42,914 nucleotides of DNA from Candidatus Jorgensenbacteria bacterium (lineage in GTDB: Bacteria; Patescibacteriota; Minisyncoccia; UBA6257; GWB1-50-10), in NCBI GenBank assembly GCA_011050075.1, contig DRGK01000004.1:1-42914 (forward strand), in the 5' to 3' direction. Shown here one piece after another: positions 1-9,145 of the stretch; within the stretch, counting starts at the first letter, position 1, and the number at the start of each line of letters is the position of its first letter. A program made the position numbers and the translations under genes. The notes under the pieces were generated by a model, which saw only the letters and a program-made list of their open reading frames with translations, was not told the origin of the DNA and did not search any database.

Positions 1-360
1 CCCATATATGGCGAAGAGTATCGCCGAGTTATGAACTCAAGCAAGATTGCACTTGCGTTTTTGGGTAAGGTGATGCGCGACCAACACACACACAGAAGCC
101 TTGAAATACCGGCTTGCGGAACCTTTATGCTTCATGAAAGAACTCAAGAGATTTCTGCTTTGTATAAAGAAGGAGAGGAAGCCGAGTTTTTTGGTTCATT
201 TGATGAACTGGTTGAGAAAGTTGATTACTACCTTAAGAATGAATCAGAGCGTAAGAAAATAGCTTTGGCTGGTCACAAAAAAGCTATATCGTTTGAATAT
301 TCTTATCTTGCAAGGGCGCAAAAAATATTGGATGTTTACGAAAATTTAAAAAACTCATGA
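1..360 (+). CDS. CgeB-like glycosyltransferase, C-terminal part (5' end outside window)
   Basis: The reading frame is open to the left edge, so the methionine at position 31 is probably internal and the gene starts outside the window. The visible 119 residues look like the C-terminal half of a GT-B glycosyltransferase of the CgeB/Glyco_trans_1_2 type. The segment RSLEIPACGTFMLHERT is the typical nucleotide-sugar-binding stretch, with an E, a conserved CG and an acidic region after it (YKEGEEAEFFGSFDEL), followed by an alpha-helical tail. By family it would transfer a sugar from a nucleotide sugar to a cell-surface glycan acceptor in the cytoplasm. Its stop codon overlaps the start of the next methyltransferase gene by 4 nt (ATGA), which indicates one transcript and coupled translation. 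The sugar and acceptor cannot be read from the sequence. Confidence 0.75.
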   Translation, partial: PIYGEEYRRVMNSSKIALAFLGKVMRDQHTHRSLEIPACGTFMLHERTQEISALYKEGEEAEFFGSFDELVEKVDYYLKNESERKKIALAGHKKAISFEYSYLARAQKILDVYENLKNS

Positions 361-1154
361 GGCAAATTTTAGAGAATTTTTTAAGGAAAGTTAATTTTAA
401 AGGAAAAAGGAGATTAATTAATTTTTTATTCAAGGAACACCGCTATAAAGGGGTCGCGTTCTTAAATGGTTATTCGTTAAAAATAGATACAAAGTTTTCT
501 ATAGATTGGGAAATATATTGGATGGGTGGGTATGAACAGGAATCAATATCGTTATTAGACCAATTTATTCATAAAAATTTTGTGTGTATTGATGTGGGTG
601 CGAATATCGGAGTTTATACAATCCCTCTATCCCAAAAAGCATGCAAGGTGATTGCTTTTGAACCGTATTTCCAATCTCTTCTGAAAGAAAATATCGTCCT
701 TAATAAAGCAAATAACATTTTAGTAAGAGAAGTTTTTTTGTCCGATAAAGAAGGGGAAGCCGATTTATTTACGTCTGCTGTACCCAGTACCAATAATACA
801 AGAACAATTGTCCCAATGTTTTCTGGTATAGTTAAAGAAGCAAGGGTTAAGGTTAGCACATTAGACAAAGAGATTAGAGTAAAAGTAGATTTTATTAAAA
901 TAGATACTGACGGAGCAGACCCGAATATTATTTTGGGGAGTAAGAACCTCATCGAAAAGCATCATCCGATCATTCTTTTTGAAATTTGTGGTTCTCGAAC
1001 GGAGGAATATGAAAATGTGCTCAATAGAGCGATAGAATACCTAAAAAAACAGAAATACTCTTTGTCTTTAATCAGTAATAAAGGGCACCTAACTCCATTT
1101 TTCTTTCCGGTCGTTGGATGTGAAACAAATGTGTTGGCGTTACCAGCCAAATAG
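357..1154 (+). CDS. FkbM family SAM-dependent methyltransferase
   Basis: This is a 265-residue protein with the FkbM/Methyltransf_21 signature. Motif I is FVCIDVGANIGVYTIPLS (about residues 75-92), followed by the acidic strand end VIAFEPY, and later KIDTDGADPNIILG, which matches the family's DVEG-like motif. FkbM enzymes O-methylate sugars or polyketides, and in glycan loci they usually cap or decorate sugar hydroxyls. The gene overlaps the upstream glycosyltransferase by 4 nt and is followed by the kinase-like gene after 39 nt, so it fits a surface-glycan operon. A sugar O-methyltransferase is inferred from context; the substrate is unknown. Confidence 0.85.
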   Translation: MRQILENFLRKVNFKGKRRLINFLFKEHRYKGVAFLNGYSLKIDTKFSIDWEIYWMGGYEQESISLLDQFIHKNFVCIDVGANIGVYTIPLSQKACKVIAFEPYFQSLLKENIVLNKANNILVREVFLSDKEGEADLFTSAVPSTNNTRTIVPMFSGIVKEARVKVSTLDKEIRVKVDFIKIDTDGADPNIILGSKNLIEKHHPIILFEICGSRTEEYENVLNRAIEYLKKQKYSLSLISNKGHLTPFFFPVVGCETNVLALPAK

Positions 1155-1193
1155 AACACTATAGAGTGACAATATGTCTGGAACAATCAATAT

Positions 1194-2522
1194 ATGTTTA
1201 ATTCAATTAAGGGAAACAAGTCAGACACTTTTAAAAGTGAAATTTTTGGAAGAGTTGTAGATTCTTTTAAGGAAAAGAATATACCGTTTTGTGTGTTTCG
1301 GAATTACGAGCGATACCCCGAAGAAATTGGCGGCGATATTGACGCCCTTGTCTTGCCCGAATTATTGGATCAAGTAGATAGGGTAATACAAGAAGTTGCA
1401 AATGATACTGGTTCGGAGATTTGGGATCATTGCCGGAAGAGAGAAGCGTCGCGAATGCCACGAGCGATTTTATGGTTTGGAGAAAAACAGGAAATTAAAG
1501 CAATACACTTTGACTTCTTTTATCAACTGGAGGCATCTGATGTAAGGTATGAAAATGTTTATTCGGTGATTGAGCGGATTAAACCATTCAAAAAATTTTT
1601 TATCTTGGATAAGAAAACCGAGTTTTTACATATCATTATGCATGGAATGTTTACCGCAACCACCGATTACTATACAAAAAGATATACCGATAAAATAAGA
1701 AAGTATTTAGATGAAGGAAGAAAAATTCCCGAGAATTCTCTACGGCGGATCTTCCCTTCTTTTATTGCATCATCAATAATTAAAAATCTTAAAGATGGGA
1801 AAGTAAATAATATTTTCAGATGGAGGAGAATCAAGAAAATTTTATTTATCGTCAAAGGCGGTTTATTTTTTAAAAAATTGATACCTTATTCCCTAAGAAA
1901 ACTAAAGAAAATTCTAAATATCTTTTATCCTCCCGGAGAGTTTGTAGTTATCCTTGGTCCGGATGGTGTTGGTAAAAGTACTACTGCGGAGCTTACCAAT
2001 CAATTGTTAGAGTGTTTTAGTATTCCATCTCATCATTTCCACTTAGGATTTCGGCCCGCGCTTCTTCCAAGCAGGCAGAGGATTGGCTTGAAAGAACCGC
2101 GGCAAAACTCCGCTTTTTTGGATTTATTACGCTATTTTTATCATTTTTTTGATTATGTATTTGCTTACTATGTCCGCGTACGTCCACGTCTTGTACGAGG
2201 AGAGATAGTGATTGCCGAGAGATATTTTTATGATTACATTCTTCATCTTCCAAGAAAGCAAATGACCATAAGTAAAAAACTTGTGTGGTGGACGTTTCGC
2301 CTTTTTATGCCAAAGCCGACCGCCTGCGTTTTACTCACCAATAGTTCGGAGGAAATTCTCAAAAGAAGACAGGAACTTACCAAAGAAGAAATAGTGGAAG
2401 TGCTGCAAAAAGGAGAAGAACTTGGGAAAACCGTCCGTAGATTTATCAAACTAAAAACCGACAAGCCGCCAGAGAAAATTGCTCTTCAGCTTATAAAGTG
2501 GCTTTTGTGTAAAAATTCGTAG
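1194..2522 (+). CDS. Nucleotidyltransferase-like / thymidylate kinase-like two-domain protein
   Basis: This 442-residue protein has two recognisable parts. The N-terminal part (about 30-130) contains CVFRNYERYPE and GGDIDALV (residues 46-53), resembling the G-(G/D)-D-x-D motif of minimal nucleotidyltransferase folds. The C-terminal part (about 245-440) carries a P-loop GPDGVGKST (255-263) and looks like thymidylate kinase, including a later ER-Y lid-proximal segment (IAERYFYDYI). It is much longer than housekeeping Tmk (about 210 residues) and sits in a glycan cluster, so it is unlikely to be the cell's dTMP kinase. Similar proteins occur in exopolysaccharide clusters next to an APH-like kinase, as here (the stop TAG overlaps the next GTG). 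A role in phosphorylating a sugar or lipid precursor is a guess. Confidence 0.7.
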   Translation: MFNSIKGNKSDTFKSEIFGRVVDSFKEKNIPFCVFRNYERYPEEIGGDIDALVLPELLDQVDRVIQEVANDTGSEIWDHCRKREASRMPRAILWFGEKQEIKAIHFDFFYQLEASDVRYENVYSVIERIKPFKKFFILDKKTEFLHIIMHGMFTATTDYYTKRYTDKIRKYLDEGRKIPENSLRRIFPSFIASSIIKNLKDGKVNNIFRWRRIKKILFIVKGGLFFKKLIPYSLRKLKKILNIFYPPGEFVVILGPDGVGKSTTAELTNQLLECFSIPSHHFHLGFRPALLPSRQRIGLKEPRQNSAFLDLLRYFYHFFDYVFAYYVRVRPRLVRGEIVIAERYFYDYILHLPRKQMTISKKLVWWTFRLFMPKPTACVLLTNSSEEILKRRQELTKEEIVEVLQKGEELGKTVRRFIKLKTDKPPEKIALQLIKWLLCKNS

Positions 2523-3904
2523 TGCCGCATTATATTATGAATATTTTAGGTTTTATTTTAGGCAAAAAAGATTCTTTGGAGGCAATTCCAGCTTCTTCTT
2601 TCGATTTTTCCAATCTCCTACCTTTCCTAGAACAAGAAGGCGCTTTTGTCATTTACGGAACCGGGAGAGAAATAAAAAGTTTTTACCGTAGGGCGAATGC
2701 AGTAGAGGGCACAAAACAACTTCTTATTAAAAAATTTGCCATTTTGACCGGCGAGGTAGATAAATTAATTACCGCTATTCCCCTTGACTCGCGGGAGGTT
2801 CTTGATTCTGCTCTCGCCCATCTTTGCTTGGCTAAACGCCCAAGTTTTGAAAAAAGACTTATGATCGGTGTTTTTAGGATTTTAAACCAACCCCTTCTCT
2901 ACCGATTCGTTTTTCGCAGACAATTTTGTTTGGTTGTTAATAAGGAGACAGAAACTCTTTTTTCATTCTTGTTACAAGGACTTAATATCAGAGATATTAA
3001 GTTATCTTTTTCTATCTACAAAAGTTCAGGAAAATTTGTCGTGCCGCTCTTTAACTCCGAAACAGGAGAAAATATCGGCTATGCAAAAATATACGCCTCA
3101 AAAAAAGATAGCGAGCATTATGGTAAAACAGAAGCGCGCGCCCTGCGTTTTTTGAAGCAATTCCCATTTAAAAGCGCAGAGGTGCCCAGTGTGCTCTTGA
3201 GTAATTATTTTGGTGATAATCTTGTAACAGTAATCTCTTCAAAGAACGGATTAAGAAACTTTAAAAGTGTAAGCAACGAACACATAGAGTGGATTAAAGA
3301 ACTGGCAAAGGAAACTGGAGTGAAAGAACTCTTTAAGGATTCTTCTTTTGCTATAGTCATCAAAGGAGAAATGGAGCTAATAAAAAACAAAATAGGCAAG
3401 GACGATTTTTGGATAGTTAACCAACTCTATGAAGAAGCCGTAAAATCGTTGAGTGATAAGGAATTTATTTTTTCCTTTACAAATCGGGACTTTGATTATC
3501 ATGAGCTTCTACATCATAAGGATGGGAATCTTGTTATTGATTGGGAATACGCTCATGCCAAATTTCCGCCTCTATTCGATGTTTATAGTTTGCTTTTAAG
3601 CGAGGGGGCGCGGGGTAACGGTGACTATGTAGAAATGCATGTCCGGAATTTGGAAGCAACTTTCTTTCGCGAAAATAGAAAAACCAGTGAGATTGTCGTA
3701 AATTTTTTGCGCAAATGGGGAATTAAGAAAGATGATGCGTATTTTGTATTCTTGTTTTTTCTTGTTGACCGACTTTATCTTTCTCTTTATGTAGGTTCTT
3801 ATCGCAATAGTGAACCGGCGAACAGCGAAATAGCGGTTCAATTTCTAAAGAAGATACACAATGAACCAAAATACCAAGAAAATTGGCTATTGTATAAGAA
3901 ATAA
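2522..3904 (+). CDS. Aminoglycoside phosphotransferase-like (APH-fold) kinase
   Basis: This 460-residue protein ends in a kinase-like core. NRDFDYHELLHH (about 321-332) sits where APH-family kinases have the H-D-x-x-x-x-N catalytic loop, and NLVIDWEYAH follows about ten residues later as the Mg-binding D-(F/W)-E motif. The match is degenerate (no clear HGD), so activity is uncertain. The N-terminal half (1-150) has no recognised domain but includes hydrophobic stretches around FRILNQPLLYRFVFRR. GTG at 2522 overlaps the upstream stop; an ATG at 2537 is an equally good start. It lies convergent with the next glycosyltransferase, 11 nt between stops and no visible terminator. Pairing with the thymidylate-kinase-like gene suggests a joint role in glycan precursor or lipid-linked sugar metabolism. 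Confidence 0.6.
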   Translation: MPHYIMNILGFILGKKDSLEAIPASSFDFSNLLPFLEQEGAFVIYGTGREIKSFYRRANAVEGTKQLLIKKFAILTGEVDKLITAIPLDSREVLDSALAHLCLAKRPSFEKRLMIGVFRILNQPLLYRFVFRRQFCLVVNKETETLFSFLLQGLNIRDIKLSFSIYKSSGKFVVPLFNSETGENIGYAKIYASKKDSEHYGKTEARALRFLKQFPFKSAEVPSVLLSNYFGDNLVTVISSKNGLRNFKSVSNEHIEWIKELAKETGVKELFKDSSFAIVIKGEMELIKNKIGKDDFWIVNQLYEEAVKSLSDKEFIFSFTNRDFDYHELLHHKDGNLVIDWEYAHAKFPPLFDVYSLLLSEGARGNGDYVEMHVRNLEATFFRENRKTSEIVVNFLRKWGIKKDDAYFVFLFFLVDRLYLSLYVGSYRNSEPANSEIAVQFLKKIHNEPKYQENWLLYKK

Positions 3905-3915
3905 AGAAAATACGT

Positions 3916-5040
3916 TTAGAGACCCAATGTTTCTATGTATTTATCGGTTGAATTTTTGACCGAGAAATATTTTGCTCTTTCGCGCAGTTTTTGTGAATCA
4001 ATAGGATTATCCAATGTTTTCTTAATAGCTTTTGCCAAAGCAGCCGCGTCGTCCACAGGTACAAGCTTACCGTATCTCCCATTTTCTAAAATTTCAGCCG
4101 GACCACTCGGGCAATTCGTACTTACAACCGGAGTACCGCATGCCATTGCTTCTATGAGAACGGTGGGGAGTCCTTCTCTTCGAGAAGAAAGCACGAAAGC
4201 ATCCGACTGTGCCATATAAGCATAGGGATTATCTACAAATCCTGGCATTGAGATGAATTTCTTTAGGTTCAAATCTCGAATCTCTTTCTCTATTTTTCCC
4301 CTATCTTCTCCTTCTCCAAGTATTATTAATCTGACGTCTTTGCTTCTTATCAAAATTGAAAAAGCCTTTATGAGATTAGAATGATTCTTTTGCTCGTTTA
4401 AATTTGCTACATTTATCAGAACGCCATCTGATTTATTCTCAAAAAACGGATGGGATATTTTTTCTTTCGACCTCCTATAAATCTCGGGCGTAACTACGGG
4501 ATTGTATATAACGACCATTGATTCTTTTGGGAGACCGACGGCTTCGGACAAATCGTCAGCCATACCCTTTGTTGTGGCAATAACAAAGGTCGCTTTAGGG
4601 TAAAAGAATTTTATTAAATGAGGCATCACCTTTCTTCTTATTAAGCCCATAGATGCTTCTTCTAGGGAAAAGGTATTGTGTTCGCTAACCGCAATTTTCG
4701 TATCGGACATTGAAAGACCCGCCGATATAATAGCGACGAGATTGCATGGGTTCATTGCAGAAAGCAACACGTCGGGTTTTTCTCTCCTAAGGTAAAGAGC
4801 CAAAGGAATAACCTGTTGTGGCATTTTGAATCTTCGCTTTGTGAGCGTTCTAAAGCTCAAGACATTAATTTCTTTCGGGACGTCCTTTAGGTAGGCGCCC
4901 TCTTTATGTACGAGGACAAAATCTACCCTATACCCTCTTTTATGAAGCTCCACTGCCAGGTTAAGCATGACTTTTTGGGCTCCACCCCCGCCAAGGTTTG
5001 GTATAAATATGGCTATGTGTTTTGGTTTTGTTTTTGGCAC
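3916..5040 (-). CDS. Glycosyltransferase family 4
   Basis: This 374-residue GT-B enzyme has both family hallmarks. The N-terminal glycine-rich loop FIPNLGGGGAQKVMLNLA (about 12-29) binds the acceptor side, and the C-terminal EGLPTVLIEAMACGTPVV holds the EX7E nucleotide-sugar motif. The phosphate-binding strand LINVANLNEQKNHSNLIKAF is also clear. It would add a hexose or similar sugar to a lipid-linked glycan on the cytoplasmic face of the membrane. It lies 5 nt downstream of the fused oxidoreductase on the same strand, so the two are probably co-transcribed with the transglutaminase-like gene, divergently from the operon starting near 7,940. Confidence 0.9.
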   Translation of the reverse strand: MPKTKPKHIAIFIPNLGGGGAQKVMLNLAVELHKRGYRVDFVLVHKEGAYLKDVPKEINVLSFRTLTKRRFKMPQQVIPLALYLRREKPDVLLSAMNPCNLVAIISAGLSMSDTKIAVSEHNTFSLEEASMGLIRRKVMPHLIKFFYPKATFVIATTKGMADDLSEAVGLPKESMVVIYNPVVTPEIYRRSKEKISHPFFENKSDGVLINVANLNEQKNHSNLIKAFSILIRSKDVRLIILGEGEDRGKIEKEIRDLNLKKFISMPGFVDNPYAYMAQSDAFVLSSRREGLPTVLIEAMACGTPVVSTNCPSGPAEILENGRYGKLVPVDDAAALAKAIKKTLDNPIDSQKLRERAKYFSVKNSTDKYIETLGL

Positions 5041-5045
5041 GATTA

Positions 5046-7043
5046 TTAATCAATAATAAGTCTGACGATATTTTTTGCAGATGACACTGCGTTCACAATT
5101 TTTCCGCCTAAAATGGAAAAACAGCCGAATCCATGTTCAGTAGTATTTGAAATTCTGGCATCATCATACTCGTGATAAGCATTAACGCTGCGTAAAACAT
5201 AGTGAACCTTAAGTACTTTTGCTTCTTTTACTATCGGGAACCATTTGGCGCTATACGAAATAATTTTTTGCACACGAGAATTCCGGGAACTTAAGAAAAT
5301 ATCTTTTGGCACCAGTCCATTTTTAGGAACAAACCGCCTTAAAATAGACTCTTTTATGTGTACAAGCGTGAATACGTTTTCCTTGTGGGTGGGCACTATG
5401 TTTGTAAATGGTCCATCCATGACTGCAAGCGAAATTCTGGGAATATTTAGTTTTACCCATAAAGTTTCTACAAGATCTATACGAACAGGCTTTCGTGGGA
5501 AATTAAGCCATGCGCAGAAATCATTATATCGAGCGTAGGTTACATTAATTACATAATCAAAATATTCTTCATGAACAACCCCATCTTTTTTGACTCGCAA
5601 TGCCTTACGTCCATCTTGAAGAATGCTTGCGCCGACCACCTCACGGCCCAATCGCAACTTTACGCGATGTTTTTTGAGAAGTTGCTCGGTAATACTTTTT
5701 AGCTTCGCATAGTTATATATTGGTTCATAAGTTTTAATGCAAAGAGCTATCTTTTCTTTGTTAATAAAACGCTCGCCGGGGCATTCAATGGTGAAAGGCA
5801 GATTGTTTCGTTTGCAGAATTCCAGGTAGCGTTTTGGGGTTACCTTTGAACCTTCTTTTGCAACGCTATAGTATGTAGGGAATTCAGTAATGATTGCTTC
5901 CTTATAGCGGTTTTCAAAATCGGCAATTGATGACGCAATGTCGTTTACCGTTTCCTGGCTTCGCGGATAATGGTATCCCCAGTGGTGCCTATACTGGTTG
6001 ATATATGAAGCCTCGGAAAGGATACTTTTATTTTTTTCAAAAAGCGTTACGTTACAAAAAGGTGCTAATTCAATTGCGCAATTTGTACCAAAAATACCAG
6101 CCCCGATTATCGCAACTTTCTTTTTTGCGGATACAGGAACCCTGTCTGCTTGTTTTGTTGTAGCAATTTTCACGATGCGATGACCCACCTCCGCGTCCGG
6201 ATATTCGCTGTTGGGCGTATGTATAGCGCGTACAAAGGCGCGTAACTCGGTCTCGAGTAGTTCTACTGTGTTATTACAATTGATGTGTTTTTTAATCAAG
6301 CCATTTTCGTAAACTGTAATAGTATTTTCTTCAAAATTGCATACTATCTGATTGCGTCTGAACAAGAGACTTAAGGTTCTTTTTTTCTCCTTACCAGACC
6401 ATCCAAGCCTTACGACTGCATGTATACCTCTGCGGTAGACAAGGCTGACAACTTTTAATCGACCCTTATCCTCCACATGTTTTTTAATAAGGGCCTTTCC
6501 GAATAAGTAATCAATAATGTCGAATGGGTGCAGCATTTCGAGCTCAACATCTCTCCCGTTATCGGTAACAATAGGATTTATAAATGTACTTTCTATAGAA
6601 TGCGGAAGTTCTTTTGTTGCTTTAATAATTTTTTTAAGTTGTATAGTCACTGGATGAAAACGAAAAATATGTCCCACCATAAGAATGTGAGGCGAAGCTT
6701 TTGCGTGCCTTTTTATAAGAGATGCTTCTTTAACCGTTACAGCAAGTGGCTTTTCAACGAGTATGTGTGTTCTAGGAAGACATTTCAGAACAAGCTCGAA
6801 ATGTGTTTCCGGAGGAGTAACAATATCTACAGCATCAACGTCATCAAGTAGTGTGTTAGAAATTTCATTATATACTGGGAAAGCATACTTTCTTTTAAAC
6901 TTTTGTTGAGAGCGTTTTGTTTTTACTACCACGCCGGCTAATTTAATTAACCTTTTCTGTTCTAAATTAAGCAGCACCTTGAGATGCTTGTTTCCAAATT
7001 TGCCGACGCCAATAAGTAGAATGCGGGGTTTCTTAAAATTCAT
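5046..7043 (-). CDS. Gfo/Idh/MocA oxidoreductase fused to FAD-dependent (DAO-type) oxidoreductase
   Basis: The 665-residue protein joins two nucleotide-binding enzymes. Residues about 1-310 are a Gfo/Idh/MocA oxidoreductase: Rossmann start ILLIGVGKFGNKHLKVL and the family motif LVEKPLAV. After the linker, KKVAIIGAGIFGTNCAIEL begins a second dinucleotide fold with the GxGxxG and acidic strand end VTLFEKN of FAD-dependent D-amino-acid-oxidase/GlpD-like proteins, running to the C-terminus with VLGGKIVNAVSSA near the end. The first half would oxidise or reduce a nucleotide-sugar carbon with NAD(P). The second may oxidise an amino or hydroxy group. No in-frame stop or frameshift separates them, so this is a genuine fusion, and the two may act in sequence on one sugar. 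The substrate is unknown. It is 20 nt downstream of the transglutaminase-like gene. Confidence 0.85.
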   Translation of the reverse strand: MNFKKPRILLIGVGKFGNKHLKVLLNLEQKRLIKLAGVVVKTKRSQQKFKRKYAFPVYNEISNTLLDDVDAVDIVTPPETHFELVLKCLPRTHILVEKPLAVTVKEASLIKRHAKASPHILMVGHIFRFHPVTIQLKKIIKATKELPHSIESTFINPIVTDNGRDVELEMLHPFDIIDYLFGKALIKKHVEDKGRLKVVSLVYRRGIHAVVRLGWSGKEKKRTLSLLFRRNQIVCNFEENTITVYENGLIKKHINCNNTVELLETELRAFVRAIHTPNSEYPDAEVGHRIVKIATTKQADRVPVSAKKKVAIIGAGIFGTNCAIELAPFCNVTLFEKNKSILSEASYINQYRHHWGYHYPRSQETVNDIASSIADFENRYKEAIITEFPTYYSVAKEGSKVTPKRYLEFCKRNNLPFTIECPGERFINKEKIALCIKTYEPIYNYAKLKSITEQLLKKHRVKLRLGREVVGASILQDGRKALRVKKDGVVHEEYFDYVINVTYARYNDFCAWLNFPRKPVRIDLVETLWVKLNIPRISLAVMDGPFTNIVPTHKENVFTLVHIKESILRRFVPKNGLVPKDIFLSSRNSRVQKIISYSAKWFPIVKEAKVLKVHYVLRSVNAYHEYDDARISNTTEHGFGCFSILGGKIVNAVSSAKNIVRLIID

Positions 7044-7063
7044 AGCTTTTAATAGCTTTTATA

Positions 7064-7906
7064 TCATTCTGAGTTACTGCCTTGTTTTGTGGAGCGGACC
7101 GAGAGTCGATTTCGTACTGTCACAAAAGTAATGGCAATGATGGGAATATATAATATAAGCAGTGCCACGATATATACGCGGTAAGTGTCAATTAAGTATA
7201 CCCGAAGAGACAGTTTCTGAACCTTGTCTTCACCTGTTAAGATTTTGAGTGTCAATCTTAAGGCGGGGGTAATAAATGGTATTTTTTCCCAGTTGGTGTA
7301 TCGTACGCCTAAATATTTATACATTTCTCGAGGATACTCGGGGGGTGTTTGCGATTTAAAATAATCCCAATCGTTTCGCACATCAGCAAAACTTGCAAGC
7401 GTACCATCCGGATTGATAAAATAGAAATCATATAAGGGATCAAGCACAATCCATTGTTCGTCAATTTTTGTTTCAAGAACAATATGCGCGCCATAATGCC
7501 CGCCGTACTCATCTCCAACTTTCATCTGCGCGATACGGATATCATAACCGGCTTCTTGCAGTGATCGTCCAAGAACGTGGACAAAGTTGCCGCAGGCCCC
7601 GCCCTTGATTAAAATAGATGGCGTTTTTCCAAAGAACCTTTCTTTGAGAGTGGGATTTTGTGGCCAGTTACCGAAAATTCCCCAATCATCTTCGTTTGTT
7701 GGGATAAGATCGTGCGTGGCATGTAGAAGCGCAATAGCACCCTCCTCCTGACTCATTCCCGACTGAATTGTAGAAGAAACAATGTGTTGATATATACTTT
7801 GGGTGTGACTTTGCAGCGTGATAAGAAAAAACAATGCTGCTAAAATTATGCCGTGCAGAAATAAGAGTACGTATATATTGAAGATTTTTTTCACCATAAC
7901 TGCCAA
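7064..7906 (-). CDS. Membrane-anchored transglutaminase-like protein
   Basis: This 280-residue protein has an N-terminal membrane segment (about 8-31) and a C-terminal one (about 237-262) with a soluble domain between them. The soluble part carries a transglutaminase-like triad: Cys105 in KGGACGNFVHVLGRSLQEAG, His141 in GAHIVLE and Asp156 in WIVLDPLYD. The fold is used by cysteine proteases and peptidoglycan- or protein-processing enzymes; with this topology it would face outside. The starts at 7906 and 7897 (fourth codon) are both possible. It lies first in a minus-strand operon with the fused oxidoreductase and a GT4, so it may act on an exported glycan-linked substrate. That link rests only on position. 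Confidence 0.75.
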   Translation of the reverse strand: MAVMVKKIFNIYVLLFLHGIILAALFFLITLQSHTQSIYQHIVSSTIQSGMSQEEGAIALLHATHDLIPTNEDDWGIFGNWPQNPTLKERFFGKTPSILIKGGACGNFVHVLGRSLQEAGYDIRIAQMKVGDEYGGHYGAHIVLETKIDEQWIVLDPLYDFYFINPDGTLASFADVRNDWDYFKSQTPPEYPREMYKYLGVRYTNWEKIPFITPALRLTLKILTGEDKVQKLSLRVYLIDTYRVYIVALLILYIPIIAITFVTVRNRLSVRSTKQGSNSE

Positions 7907-7913
7907 AAACGCG

Positions 7914-7940
7914 TTGAATTGATTACTGTTTTACTATACT
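7914..7940 (+). promoter_or_regulatory. Possible promoter for the plus-strand glycan operon
   Basis: In the divergent gap between the two glycan operons, TTGAAT (7914-7919) and TATACT (7935-7940) are separated by 15 nt, shorter than the ideal 17. It precedes the GT4 start at 7977 by about 30 nt. No other convincing promoter is visible in the gap. Confidence 0.35.
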
Positions 7941-7976
7941 ATGCTTACTTATTGTCATTGTAAACCTTGTGCTTCG

Positions 7977-9143
7977 ATGAAAATTCTTCACGTAGTTTCT
8001 AGTTATTTACCCGCTTATCGCCACGGTGGGCCTATTTGGAGCGTTCATAATCTTAATAAATGGCTAGTGAAAAAAGGCGTTGATGTTACGGTTTACACCA
8101 CAAATGCCAGTTTAAAGAAAGAAAGTGATCTACTTCTCGGAAAGGAAGTTAAAATTGACGGCGTAAAAGTTATTTATTTCCCATCTTATGGTTATATCCA
8201 TTTCACTTTCTCGTCGGCAATTTTTTTCGCCTTGAAGAAAAATATTAAAAATTTTGACGTTATTCACACTACCGGTCTTTGGAATTTTCCAATCTGGGCT
8301 GCAGCTTTTTGGGCAAAAAGACATGGCAAGCCCTACATTATCTCACCTCGCGGAAGTTTAATGGAAATACCGCTTACAAAGAGAAGTTTTCTAAAGAAAA
8401 TTCACTTGACTCTGCTCAGCAAAAATATTTTAAGAAAAGCAGCTCTTATTCATTTTACTATGGAAGAAGAAAAGGAAGATTATTTTTCTGCTGAATACCC
8501 ATTTTTTAAAACAGCCGTTATTTTTAATGGTATTGATATGGACACATCAGATGTCCAAAGATTGAACTTCAGAAAAAAATTTAATATTCCAGAGAAAAAA
8601 AAGATCGTTTTATTTTTAGGCCGCTTAACCTGGATAAAAGGCTTTGACACTTTAATCCCAGCATTTGCGAAAGTAATTAAAAAAGAATCAAGGGCGGTTT
8701 TAGTTTTGGCTGGGCCGAATGATGAAGACTACAAGAAAGAAATTGAGAAATTAATAGAGAAATATGAAATTGATAGAAATAAAATTATTTTTACTGGCAT
8801 GATTTTAGGAGACGATAAGATTAGTGTATTACAGGACAGTGATGTGTTTGTTTTGCCTTCATATTCAGAAAATTTTGGTATGGCGGTGATTGAAGCGATG
8901 TATTTCAGATTGCCAGTCGTGATTACGAAAAACGTCGGTGTTGCTTCGTACATTGAACATGGTAAGGCGGGACTTGTGGTAGAAAAAAATGTAGAAGAAA
9001 TTGCGACTGCAATAATGCAAATTTTAGATAATAAAAAATTTGCTCAAGAAATAGGTGAGAAAGGAAGAAATGTGGTGGAGGACAAATTTACTATGCCTAA
9101 AATAGCAGAAAAGTGGATCAAGGCATATAATGAACTCACATAA
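7977..9143 (+). CDS. Glycosyltransferase family 4
   Basis: The protein has GT4 architecture: N-terminal MKILHVVSSYLPAYRHGGP with a glycine-containing acceptor loop, KKIVLFLGRLTWIKGFDTLI at the start of the donor-binding domain, and the EX7E motif in SYSENFGMAVIEAMYFRLPV. The frame extends up to an ATG at 7941, but the twelve extra residues (Cys-rich, MLTYCHCK...) do not fit the family and lie on top of the likely transcription start. The ATG at 7977 gives the usual MKILHV start and about 388 residues. It is the first gene of the plus-strand operon and is followed 2 nt later by a GT2 gene. It probably elongates the lipid-linked glycan in the cytoplasm. Confidence 0.9.
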   Translation: MKILHVVSSYLPAYRHGGPIWSVHNLNKWLVKKGVDVTVYTTNASLKKESDLLLGKEVKIDGVKVIYFPSYGYIHFTFSSAIFFALKKNIKNFDVIHTTGLWNFPIWAAAFWAKRHGKPYIISPRGSLMEIPLTKRSFLKKIHLTLLSKNILRKAALIHFTMEEEKEDYFSAEYPFFKTAVIFNGIDMDTSDVQRLNFRKKFNIPEKKKIVLFLGRLTWIKGFDTLIPAFAKVIKKESRAVLVLAGPNDEDYKKEIEKLIEKYEIDRNKIIFTGMILGDDKISVLQDSDVFVLPSYSENFGMAVIEAMYFRLPVVITKNVGVASYIEHGKAGLVVEKNVEEIATAIMQILDNKKFAQEIGEKGRNVVEDKFTMPKIAEKWIKAYNELT

Positions 9144-9145
9144 GA

